Assembly (NCBI GenBank): GCA_038030265.1
Contig: CM075942.1
Coordinates: 248,001-312,000 of the forward strand
Direction of reading: 5' to 3'
Length of the DNA: 64,000 nucleotides
DNA from: Corythucha ciliata
Lineage: Eukaryota; Arthropoda; Insecta; Hemiptera; Tingidae
The notes under the pieces are model-generated. The model had not been told where the DNA came from and ran no database searches. It saw only the letters and a program-made list of their open reading frames with translations. The stretch's first letter is position 1, and each line of letters begins with the position of its first letter. The translations under genes and the position numbers were made by a program. Of the stretch, positions 53,940 through 64,000 are shown piece after piece.

Positions 53940-54563
53940 CCTGACAATCCTTGGTCCACTGGAATTTAACATTTTTTTTTCAACAAAGGCCACAAGGGGT
54001 GCAACAATTCACTTAAATTCGGCACAAATCTGGCATAGTACTGAATTAAACCCAAAAAGGATTTTAAAGACGTAACATCATAGGGTGCTGGTGCCTCTAC
54101 GATACTTTTTATTTTTTCGGGATCTTTACGCAATCCTTCACTCGAAATGACATGTCCCAAATACTTGACCTCTGTCTGTAAAAATTTACATTTTTGAAAA
54201 TTCAGGGTGATTCCCGCCTCTCGGAGTCGACAAAGAACTTTTTCTAAATTTCTGAAATGCTCTTCCTCCGTTTCACCAGTCACTAAAATTTCGTTGATAA
54301 AATTCACCACCCCGGGGATACCCTGAAGGGTCTTTTCCATTTCCCTTTGAAAAATTGAACACGCTGGCTTCGTACCGTATGGTAACCTATTTACCAAATA
54401 TTGGCCCTTGTGCGTGCTCCAAGCCAATAATTTCCTAGTTTTTTTCCCCCAAGACCAATTGATTATAAGCATTCAACACATCCAATTTAGTGAAAAATTT
54501 GCCCCCATTTAATGCCGCGAAAAGTTCCTCGATTCGGGGCATCGGGTGGTTCACCTCCTTTAA
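53940..54563 (-). pseudogene. Ty3/gypsy RT, part downstream of the insertion
   Basis: Minus strand: NHPMPRIEELFAALNGGKFF, TKLDVLNAYNQLVLGE, YLVNRLPYGTKPACSIFQRE, VVNFINEILVTGE, VKYLGHVISSEGLRKDPEKI and SFLGLIQYYARFVPNLSE. These are the middle and end of an RT whose first part lies at 61794-62022. The catalytic pair normally reading FIDDIL is FINEIL, so the active site is destroyed. A frame change at about 54440-54460 separates the first two blocks. RNase H and integrase are absent; the left boundary is indistinct at about 53940. Confidence 0.8.
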
Positions 54564-55274
54564 GGCTGTTGACGGTGAAGCTTTGAAAATCACCCTGAGA
54601 CAAGAGATGGCGCTGTACATCGCGGGGAAAAAATTAAAATGGGAAATTTTAGTACAAAAACTATACACCAGAATTCGTTTTCCTAACTTCTTACTTGAAG
54701 CCCTGACATTTGAACATTTTCGCATCTAGGTATCTTTTTGAGTCAGAAGTCAGAACTGTCAGAAGAAGTGCCCTTGACCCCGCGAGTTTATTACAAGTGA
54801 AGTGTGATCTGATAATGATAATGCCTCAGCCAGTGTCTAGTGATGCACTAAATGAAGTCAGAAACGTACCAATTTCACTTCAAGTTGTAGTGTATACGAA
54901 ATAGGAGTGCAATAAATAAGATGACACTATTATTGTGTCAGTCATTTTCCCGAGATATAGATTTTAGGCGAAAGCATAACGCCTGGAAAACAAGCCCAAG
55001 GAAACGATCAAGTTGCCGTCAGAAAGAATTATTTTTCTTTGACTGAGTACACGACGGAAAATTAGACTGTCATACCAAACCTGATAATTTTTACGGTAGA
55101 TAATAATTATTGACTATTCGATAATTGTACTGTTTCTACCGATAAATTCGAAATTTGGGCAGTATACGTCGAATTAGCTAGCGCTGTTAGTGCTTCGGAT
55201 AATGACTGTAAAAATGACTATTCATCAAAACTATCCCTTGAAACTACGATTACGATTCATTATTTCTCGACTGT

Positions 55275-55710
55275 GAATGGAAAACTTGCATGAATGCCCG
55301 ATTTGGGGGAAAAGTATACCGGTGAATTGACACATGCGGACAAGGATATTAACAGTAGTTCCTGACCGATTGGTGCTAATGGTGATTTTTAAATAAATTT
55401 CAAAGTTCTTCAGGAGGGGATGGATGGTACGAGGGATAAATGACGTCAATGTGCAGTTTTGAAGCATTTGAGGAAACTTACAAATAACAAGAAAAATTAA
55501 ACCCCAGAAAACGCGTATTCCCCCCTCTTCCCAACACCATCCATTTCATTAACTGCCCTTTGACGCAATCAAACCCCCACTCAACATTTTAAAAAATTCG
55601 CCTAAAAAAACCCCTGATTGATTTCAATGTTTATAATGTGGGCAATTGTCTTGTTGAAGCATCCTCTTCAAGAAACACCAGTGATTGAAAAATGTGCAAG
55701 TTCCATATTG
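55275..55710 (+). mobile_element. Diverged copy of the CAATGGGGAACTTGCA MITE
   Basis: Collinear with 31216-31660 (AGTTCTTCAGGAGGGGATGG and CACCATCCATTTCATT blocks); the ends have decayed to GAATGGAAAACTTGCATG and CAAGTTCCATATTG. Confidence 0.7.
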
Positions 55711-55967
55711 GTGATTTATCGGCAGAAGAATATGTATGCGCAGAAAACTACGACTTTCACGCCAAGTCGTGTGAAAAGAGGTCTGCCTCTTTGCTGCACT
55801 CTAGAAAAACACATGATTTGATTGATGTGAGACCTATACCGGGTGTACTTGGTCCACGTGGCACAAGCAGGTGATTCTAGACCATATTTACGTCAAAAAA
55901 TGACCAAATATACCATGGTCCGAATATCAACCGTTTCCCGACAAAAACGCACTTTTCCGCTTTTTCA

Positions 55968-56750
55968 ACGCATCGCTGGTTTTCCTCAAACAAACTGCAA
56001 TAACTCGCACAATTTTCGTCGCACGTAATATTGCAGCACGCCATTGAAAAGGGCACAAAATTGTCTTTATATTACGTCTACATGGTTTTGGAATCAGCTT
56101 GAGTTGAAGGCCGTTAATGCTGAGCTGAATTCCCAAGTTGTCCTATTTTACCATCAAGCACGAGTTTTCTAACAGCTTTAATTTCACTCACAGCACATCG
56201 AAATTAATAAATAAATCGAAATACCTATTGTTTTGTGTGGGCCCTATGAGGGGGGGGTATGAGTGAAGAATTCACTGCATTCGTATTTTTATAATTTTCC
56301 GAGACCGATTTAGCGATTTGGATTTAATCATCCACCAATAAGACGATAGTTCTCTTTTATTTCCAGTGGCTACAACAGCCTTATTTTGGCGATTACACTT
56401 GACAATTTCAAACATTTGTCCAAATATCTTGGCTGTTACAGTGGCAATGTCCATTTCATCGTAGGTCATTGGAAAGCTTTTTTAAAGAAGAAGTTTTTTC
56501 CGCAGAGCGACTCATCTTGATAATGCTGTGTGCGAAATTAAAGCTGTTAGAAAACCCTTGTTTGGTGGAAAAAGTGGACATCTTGGAAATTCAGCCCAGT
56601 ATTAAGGGCCTTTAACTCAAGCTGATTCCAAAACCACGTAGACATAATAAAAAGGCAATTTTGTGCCATTTCAGTGGTGTGCTTCATTATTACGTGCGAC
56701 GAAAATTGTTGGAGTTATGGCAGTTTGCTTGAGGAGAAGCAGCGATGGGT
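55968..56750. repeat. Long inverted repeat, arms about 225 bp
   Basis: The left arm, about 55968-56190, and right arm, about 56515-56750, are inverse complements (for example AACTCAAGCTGATTCCAAAA against TTTTGGAATCAGCTTGAGTT). The loop of about 325 bp includes a G run at about 56250. Noncoding. Confidence 0.7.
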
Positions 56751-57612
56751 TAATTGTGAAAGGAACTCGCAATGGATATCATTCCACTTCTCTCTTGGAG
56801 TGCTCAATGTGTGTACTCAAAAGAAATGTGACCTCAGAAAATAATCAAACTTCACGCACAACAAACACAGCAGCTGTTATGGGCACACTATCCATTGGCG
56901 GTGGTTTTTCCCAGCGTTATGGAGATACCATCCATGTCTAGCGACACTGCGACACTTGAACAAGATTGAATCGAATCTGGACGAGCCATTGAACGAAGCG
57001 GCCAGGTAGTGCCTATGTCTCACAAGGCACAAGGGCGTAAGGAGTTCGTTGTGTGACTCATTCTTTGTATCATCTTTAGATGAGAAGAGTACTAAAATGA
57101 CAAGATTTAGTCCAGTGACAGCAGTGGGGCAGTGGTTTAGTCCAGTCAAATGGGGAATTGGCCGGGACAAACGCATAGAAGTAGTTTTGTCAACGGATCT
57201 TATGTTTCTTGGGGTGCTGAATCCGAATCTGAACTTTGCCAACAAAAAATCGGTCGGCTGCACGTCGAAAATCGCAAAAAACTGGAAATGTTCTTACTTT
57301 TTATACTCAATCGGTTGTATCTCTGGAACTAAGTACTTTTCGATGGTCGCACTCCTTTGCATTTTTGAAATAGACTAAGTTTACGACTATTTAAGCCCAA
57401 TTGTATCTCCGTACGACTAATGGTTCCTGAGATATGGCCCGTCAAAAATTGATCATTTTCTGCCGCTGACGGAAAATTAGCTGGAGCCTGAAGCTGGAAA
57501 AACTGATAAACGCTTGGCAATCTCTTTGAGATACACATCCTTCCATTTCCTAAAAAAATCTTTGAGGGCCCCTTTGTTCGATTTGGTGAAATATCTCTGA
57601 GACCATCGGTGT
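56751..57612. other. Unassigned sequence, left flank of the hAT-like insertion
   Basis: Short open stretches on both strands without recognisable domains. Confidence 0.35.
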
Positions 57613-57620
57613 AGACTAAT

Positions 57621-58337
57621 CATGGGCGTAGCCAGCGAGGGAGCAGGAGTGGGCAGTTCGTGGGGCAGGTGCCCACCCCCAAAATCCATCAAAAAGTTAA
57701 AATTCAACACTTTTTTAATGATTAAAACTTTCGCAGGAATTGCTCAGCAACAGAACCGATTACTCGAATTTCGCCTACTAATTCATACACCAATTTCGCC
57801 GTTTTTTTTTGTTTTTTGTGATGAAAACCAAATTTCGCACTTTACAATCTCTGCCTCACTAAGCAACCAGCATCACTGATTTCGACCACTAAGACATCAC
57901 TTTTACTGACATTTCTCCCTCAAATGTCTTGTATTTCGATCCATAAAACCAATTTTGCGGATTTTTCTCACTAAAAAAACTACGCATTTTCGCTTATCGG
58001 TTTCACCAAAAATCAATAATTCGCGGATGTTTGTTGCTGACAAACCGACTTCGAGTGTCAGCTTAACTTTGAAACCGATTTTGCTGATTTTTCGCGCTAA
58101 AATCCCGTTTTCGCAGGTACGACGCGCAATTTCGTGTGTTTTGGCTAGCAAATCGTGTTTAGCCCGCTGTGCCATCCAGACTGGGAGAGGAAATGCCAGC
58201 TCTGTTTACCGTCTCAGGTCTAAAATTTAAAGTTTAGCTCCACAGTTATCACTTTCCGGGGGAGAAGTTTCAGTTTTTCGACATAAAATTCAAAATAGAA
58301 GGCTACAAACAACACATTTTCTTGATTAATGTTTTTG

Positions 58338-58381
<44 letters not shown>

Positions 58382-59355
58382 CTCTGACGATGCCTTCAGC
58401 AAAAGAAGGCGAAAGCTCAGGAAAAGAAGAAGTAGAAGAAGAAAAAAGCCAAAACCCTAAAAACATAACATTAATCAAGTTGCATGGCTTAAAAACTAAT
58501 AATATTAATAACCCATTTTCTTCATTTTAGCAGTTCAATCAACAACAAACAGTGACAATTTCGCCAATTCGTTTTCCCTCAATTTTAGCAGCAAATTAGT
58601 GATTTTCCTCAATTCTGCCTTGAGCAATTTTTTCCCCCTTCAAATTGTAGCAGTGAAAAGGTCCACATAACCCGCATGTGAGCGAATTTCATTAATTTTG
58701 ACTTGGACGTTGCATCGCGAAACCTTGAAATGGGTATTTTCCTCAATTCCACCTGCGAACGAACAATTTTCCTTAATTTTAGCCGTGAATACAAGCACTT
58801 TTTCAAAAATGTACGCGCTCTTTCTCAATTGTACCCGCAAACTTGCCATATATATGTATAAAAATGGTAATTTATCACTTTTTCGCAATGTTTACCGAGA
58901 TGTTTGTTTGAGAAACAACGATCTGGCGCTTTCTCTCAATTTTACCTGCGTGAATAAGCACCATTTCTCAATTTTAGCCGTAAATTGGCGTTTTTCCCCA
59001 ATTTTAGCCGCAAGTGAGAGATTTTTCTCAATTCTACATTGAACGGGCAATTTATTTCGTCAATTTTAGCTGTGTAAAGAGCTCTATAACCCGTGAATTA
59101 GCGCATTCTCTTAATTTCATCGCGGACTTTGCATCGTGGAAACTGCAAATTGGTATGTTTTCTCAATTTCAAATGAAATTGAGCACCCACGCCGTGAATG
59201 GGTGCTTTTCCTCAGTCTTAGCCGCAAAATGTCCTTTTCTGGATTTCATCCGCTAACATTTTTTCTCAAGACGTGACCCCCCCCCCCCGCGTCCAACTGG
59301 GGACCCATGTCTAGCTGGCTGCCCACCCCTTGATCACGGGCTGGCTACGCCCCTG
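57621..59355. mobile_element. 1.7 kb hAT-like element filled with minisatellite
   Basis: The ends CATGGGCGTAGCCAGC and GCTGGCTACGCCCCTG are inverted (one mismatch in the first 16). They are flanked by a perfect 8-bp duplication, AGACTAAT (57613-57620, 59356-59363), which is diagnostic of hAT transposition. No transposase is present. Nearly all the interior is degenerate repeats: 57750-58170 (AAATTTCGC-type units) and 58540-59265 (units near TTTTCCTCAATTTTAGCCG, each roughly 30-40 bp). A 41-base A run lies at 58338-58378. Confidence 0.85.
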
Positions 59356-59363
59356 AGACTAAT

Positions 59364-61779
59364 CGTTCTTTTGTTCTTTTAGGCTTAGTTTGATGATCAC
59401 GAAAAAAGCCACAAGTTCCCATTCGCGTTTTTCTTCGATCGCATGGAGTAGCGGAAGCCACGTGAACAACTATGCTAAATTTAATTGGTATGCCTAAATT
59501 TTTCGATGGCGTACCGGTTTTATCGAAATCAAGGATACATATTGAAAAATTTCATAGGGGGATTATAAACGCACCCATCTGAAGAACGTTTAGCCAAACT
59601 GGACGCCTTGCGTTATGAACTTATCTCACAAAATTGTCTATGGATTGTTTAGCGAATATATAAAGAACAATATTTCACGCAACTTCCAATGATAAGGCTT
59701 ATGAAAATTTCTTCCGTTGGACGCGAGCGTTTCATAATAAAAAAAAAGTGTGCTCTTTCAGGGTTTGTCACCTAAATTACCCTAAAATTGTGACGAATGT
59801 GCCTGCTGAAGTAGAGGAGACGTACCTAATTGCTCCCTATATGGAGGTGACTATGTGAATTGGGTAAATCGGCCTTCAAAGAGAGCAGCAACATGGCCTC
59901 TTTTCCCCCTAGAAGCTGCTGCCCATCAACACCTGTTACGCACCTTGCAGGTCCCAAGTGCTATACTTCATGAGTGCTAATATGTCGTTTATTTTCACTA
60001 TTGCTACTGATTTCTTTGGTTAAGAATCTACTCTACATCACTAGCATGGTGTTAATTGGCAGTAGTTAGAGTTTTTAGATAAAATTCGGATTCAGCACAC
60101 CAGTTAACACGGATAGAAACGGACAGAAATACAGGTATACAATCTCGTTTGAAAATGAAATGGAAAACTAATGTGAACTACATCAATTTCGACTTTGGAT
60201 GTATACCACACTGAAAAAAAGCTTGAAATCGGAGGTTTTTGCAGTTTTTTCTATTTATAGGTTGCAGCGTCTCTTGTTAGGGTTTGAGGGTTTGAATTTC
60301 CGATTAAGGACTTCTAAAAACATGATAAATGAGCGGAAACCATATTTTAAAACCTATTACAAGCGAAGGCGTGGTGAAAACGCCCCAAAAACACGATAGT
60401 TGAAAATCCACTCCAATTTCGCCTTGTTGCCGGGGTTGTAACGTTGGGCAGAGTTAAAAATCAGACTCAGCACACCTAAAAACATTAAAATCAGTCATCA
60501 AACTTAGTCCCGGAGTTTTTTCCTGTAACTACCCCGTTTGGTAACCTGCTTCCTTGACTACAACTTGCTTTAAAAACACCACTCGGCATCCCAGAGTTTA
60601 ATATTTGGAAATAAGTATATAAGAAGCAGAAATGGCGCTCTGTGATTCTGCCTGATGTGAAAATCCCAGAAGTCAGAAAAGCGTCAGGTTTGAGGGTATG
60701 ACATTGTTTATTTGTTTGACGACTTTATGACAAGGTGAGACTAGAAAATTGGCATTGCAGGGAAGGGGTAGCCTTACTTTTATGAGAGAATTGACAAATA
60801 AGCTTCTTAACCACAGCTTGTCCTCAGCTAATCGTCGTGATATTCTCTTTATCTTTCTTTAAAAACCAACTTTCCTGAAATCCTGGGGGAGGGGGTAGTT
60901 TCCCCCATTACCCCCCCCCCCACATATTGGATCAGCCCTAGCGACGAGTTCTTCGAACGCTAAAAATCAATTGGTTCGTGCGGGGGTTAATCAGTATTAA
61001 ACTTATTTAATTCATATTCTGCGAGTTCTGTTTTTTAGGCAAAAAACAAAAAATGAAACAACTCCCGAAGACGGTAGATTGTTTCGCCGGCCTAGCCCGG
61101 AAAACGATCCCCACGTATTTTTCAGCCCACAAAACTCAAAAGACATGAGATGAGAGGAAAAAAAAACAAAAAAACATACTTTCTGTAACCTTGAGGGAGT
61201 TGTTGGACAAGTACGGTAGCTATGATAGTGAAGTTAGAGGGGGGTTGGTAGCATCTCGAGTCCAATGAATAATTGTATAGAATCCACCTTTTCAAACTAG
61301 CCGCAGCACAGCGCCACGAGGTGGAATCCTCATTTCAACGAAAATAAAATTGCTATTAATTAGGAATAAGTTCTTAAAACAATACGAAAGTGTTGATGAA
61401 TACGTTTTAAAAAATTGTGACTGTATTCTCAACCTATTTCCTCAAATATTTACGGTGAGAATAAACATTTTTATCGAGGCCACGATTTTTAAAAAATGAA
61501 AATTTAAAAAAAAATTGAAATTTGAAAAAAGTGAATCCATAGTGACAATTTGGCAACCTCAAAGATTCGCGAAAAAATAATAAAAAAAAGTATATTGCAT
61601 TTTTGTCCAAGAAAACGTGTACCGAAGCTTTCGTTGCGGGGGTAACCCCCCCTCAGAATTTTTTTTTCCAAAAAGTGAATCCATACTGACAATTTAATTG
61701 GTTAGAAATAGCTATGTGCCAATTTTCATGAAATATCTCGGTTTCACCACAAAGAAATCGTGTACCGAAGTTGAGGAAG
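59364..61779. other. Unassigned 2.4 kb inside the TTAA insertion
   Basis: AT-rich; continues the sequence interrupted at 57612. It contains two TCAGCACACC motifs (60090, 60465) and C/G homopolymers (about 60880-60920). No gene recognised. Confidence 0.4.
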
Positions 61780-61793
61780 CACCGTCAACAGCC

Positions 61794-63470
61794 TTAAAAA
61801 CTTATTAACCGTAACCTTATAGTCGGCACACAATCGCAGTTGGTTGTTTGCCTTGGGCACATGGATCAATGGTGTACCCCAACTAACCTGATCACTCTTC
61901 GTGATCACCCCCTCTCGATCCAATCTGTCTAATGCGGCCTCCACTTTTTCACGGAAAGCAAAGGGTATGGGACGGGGCTTACAAAAAATGGGAACAGCGT
62001 CCTCGTCAATGTCTAACTCCACTTCACTAAACTTTTACGTGCCAACCTTGTTTGAAAAAAGGTCCTCAAAGCGACCCAAAAGGGTTTCCAACCGTTTCCC
62101 TTCATTTACCACTGAGTTCAGCTCTACCAATTTGATCTTCAAAAGTTCCATTAAATCTCGTCCTAAAAGAGGGCGTGGTCCGTTGGGCACCATAATAAAA
62201 GGAACAGTCAATTGCTTATTTCTGAAAACTACCTTGGCAAGGATTTTCCCCATAGGTTGGAGCAACTCACCCCCATAAGTACGTAAAGAAATTGATACGG
62301 AGGTCATCTCTAAATGCGAAAATAATCAGGGATGATGGAGACGCCGCGACGCTTCCCGAGTCAATCTCCCAATCCAACAGGTGTCCCTCCACCAGCATAG
62401 GCACCATCCACGGACCTTCTGGGCCCCGTTGACGCAGAGTGAATTTGTCATGCAAAACATTAATCTTACTCACTTGAGATTTTCGAATTGAAAAAAGGTC
62501 TAATACGTCCGGTGACCCATCTGTGGCCTCCAAAAAGAAATTCTTACTCTTTTCCTTGCACACTGACATGAGATGCCCCCGACGGTTACATAATTTGCAA
62601 GTGAATCAACGGTACCGACATTTGGAAAAGTTGTGATTGGTTTTTCCGCAAGCATAACACGACGGCTCCCACGAATTCTGCGTAGACTTCAGCGAACTTT
62701 CCTTCGGAGAAGACGAGCGACCCACGTCGCCACTGTTTGGCAACCTCAAGGCCCTATTTGGTTGTTTGGGCATCAACGAAGTTGGCGGCCTCCCAGCCGT
62801 ACCTGAGGGCCGAAAAAGGAACTTTTTGCATTCGGTGAACACCTGACGTGGACGCCAGGATACTAGCCTCCTTCTGAAGAGCGATCTCGAGGAGCTCTGC
62901 GAGTGGTTTAGACGGATCCTCTTCACAAAGACGGTCTAGGATAGGTCCCGTCGTGAGTCCCGTAACGAATTTGTCATGAACTTTGTCCTCGAGGGTGTCT
63001 CCCTCGAATTTACAAAACGTTGCCTGCATTCTTAACCCGAACGTGCCATACATTTACCGACTCCCCTTGTGTCTGCCGCAGATTATAAAAGGTCGTCCGC
63101 TGGCGAAATAAAGAAGACTTTTTCGAAAATTGAGCAGACAGTTTCCGTTTTAAATCGTCGTATGAAAAAGTGCTAGGGAGTTCCCGGGCACACAAATCAC
63201 GCAAAACAGAATATGTTCGGTGTCCAATAACCGTCAGCAGAACCGCAACCTGATGGCGCTCGGCGTTAATCATGTTCGCCACAAAATATTGGTCGAGTCT
63301 CTCGCTGTATATTGCCCAATCGTCCGCCGGGTCAAACTCTGGCAAATGCCCCACCGACGAAGATGACTGTATGAACAACGTGGTCGAAGGCGGAGACTCC
63401 GTTCGCTCCGCGTTAACAGAATCCGACTGCATCGCGATTATTACGTAAAAAACTTCACCTCGTCGCCAAT
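61794..63470 (-). pseudogene. Ty3/gypsy gag, protease and RT start, multiply frameshifted
   Basis: Reading from 63470 on the minus strand: a primer-binding-type TTGGCGACGAGG follows the LTR, and Gag starts near 63432 (LPEFDPADDWAIYSERLDQYF, LRDLCARELPSTFSYDDLK, TFYNLRQTQGESVNVW). Two CCHC knuckles follow, CYACGKTNHNFSKC and CKLCNRRGHLMSVC. The protease has WEIDSGSVAA (catalytic Asp) and PRPLLGRDLM. The RT N-terminal region has RPIPFAFREKVEAALDRL and LRLCADYKVTVNKF, stopping at the TTAA insertion at 61794. At least three frame changes (near 63030, 62290 and 62030) break it. Domain order is standard for insect gypsy elements. Confidence 0.8.
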
Positions 63471-63692
63471 TGTAATAAATGGTACTTTCGGGAGCAAACG
63501 AATAAATAGAACTGGATAACAACCGAACTCATATAATTATTCAAATAACAAGAGAACATGGGTAAAGCGGAAAATAAACGAATACGGAGTGAGCTCAACC
63601 CTTCACAAGTCTTGCTAGAAAAATAAAAAAACATTAAGGTAGGAAAGCCTTTTCGGCCGTTCCTACGTCACGAGTGAGTCTCCCCCGTCACA
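63471..63692 (-). repeat. LTR of the minus-strand gypsy element
   Basis: On the minus strand it begins TGTGACGGGGGAGACTC (63692) and ends CATTTATTACA (63471), directly before the primer-binding-type site. 222 bp, TG...CA. Confidence 0.65.
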
Positions 63693-63858
63693 ATACTTTT
63701 ACATCACAACCTCCCACCATGACTACCCTTCCCTCACCACTTTTTCGAAAAATGAAAACGTCAACCGAAGGCTGTTATTAAACCGGGTTTTTGTGTCAAA
63801 TATGGTGTCACTAAGTTAACGGTGGCGAAGAAGTGGAAACTAAAGAACGTTGAAATTA

Positions 63859-64000
63859 AAAGTATTTGTATTTGTATTTTCTTTGAGTGTGAAATACAAA
63901 ATACTTTTGAAAATGTATTTCAAATACAAAGCCCAAAATACTTTCAAAAATGTATTTTAAATACAGAAATACAAATACTTTTCCAAAAGTATTTAAATAC
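63859..64000. repeat. AAATAC/GTATTT repeat block
   Basis: Short inverted iterations (GTATTTGTATTT, AAATACAAAATACTTTTG) continue to the window edge; probably the end of an interspersed element. Confidence 0.6.

Larger units (their letters stand above)
54564..61793. mobile_element. 7.2 kb TTAA-flanked insertion splitting a gypsy element
   Basis: The ends GGCTGTTGACGGTG (54564-54577) and CACCGTCAACAGCC (61780-61793) are inverted, each abutting TTAA (54560-54563, 61794-61797). Collapsing the two TTAA copies makes the minus-strand gypsy RT frame continuous, an independent confirmation. TTAA duplication is the hallmark of piggyBac-like transposition. No transposase is visible inside, so this is a large non-autonomous or decayed element carrying nested insertions (MITE 55275-55710, inverted repeat 55968-56750, hAT-like element 57621-59355). 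The stretch 54578-55274 holds no recognised gene. Confidence 0.75.

Noticed and set aside
1..64000. CRISPR arrays, bacterial operons, rRNA or tRNA genes
   Set aside because: No regularly spaced identical repeats with spacers, no ribosome-binding-site organisation, and no cloverleaf or rRNA signature was recognised; introns and TE types are eukaryotic.

Overview
This is a eukaryotic window, almost certainly from an arthropod and most likely an insect. It is AT-rich, has spliceosomal introns and two 500-base N gaps (23314-23813, 52648-53147), and is packed with transposable elements of animal type: FLYWCH/MULE, ZBED-hAT, piggyBac, THAP/DDE_4 (ISL2EU-like), Penelope, CR1/Jockey-like non-LTR and Ty3/gypsy. 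I see no convincing ordinary host gene, no tRNA or rRNA gene and no CRISPR array. The species cannot be fixed from the sequence alone.

Layout. 1-2281: a 1.7 kb FLYWCH-MULE element sits inside a non-LTR reverse transcriptase. 2016-8733: a large inverted duplication whose loop carries a gag-protease retroelement, with a 2.3 kb foldback element in one arm. 8760-9560: an old tandem repeat. 9668-12097: an 809-codon MULE-type transposase fused to a Ulp1-like protease. 13192-14912: an LTR-like promoter region followed by an apparently intact four-exon YqaJ nuclease gene. 15100-19596: diverged tandem repeats and several foldback elements or MITEs. 19621-23239: an ISL2EU-like element with AT target duplications, itself hit by a Penelope element. 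23814-25852: remnants of two hAT-type genes. 28462-30910: an intact piggyBac transposase. 33657-36270: a decayed multi-exon FLYWCH-MULE gene. 36538-41862: the 5' LTR, gag and pol of a 3'-truncated Ty3/gypsy element. 42702-47884: a two-gene ISL2EU-like transposon (SWIM-YqaJ plus THAP-DDE_4). 48833-50608: a 1.8 kb palindrome. 50640-51860: minisatellite-rich TE debris. 53160-53880: a non-LTR fragment. 53940-63692: a minus-strand Ty3/gypsy element split by a 7.2 kb TTAA-flanked insertion that contains a minisatellite-filled hAT-like element. 63859-64000: AAATAC/GTATTT repeats.

How the parts relate. The most interesting items are: (1) the MULE-Ulp1 fusion, whose start codon lies in a 23-bp end sequence identical to the end of a 135-bp MITE 34 kb away, making it a candidate driver of those MITEs; (2) the YqaJ nuclease genes, one clearly carried with a THAP-DDE_4 transposase between 200-bp TIRs; (3) two unrelated gag-pol junctions, each with a textbook -1 slippery heptamer (A AAA AAC and C CCA AAC); and (4) the nested insertion history, readable base by base from exact target-site duplications (10, 13, 8, 4 and 2 bp). 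Most coding regions are decayed. The apparently intact ones are the MULE-Ulp1 ORF, the short YqaJ gene and the piggyBac gene.
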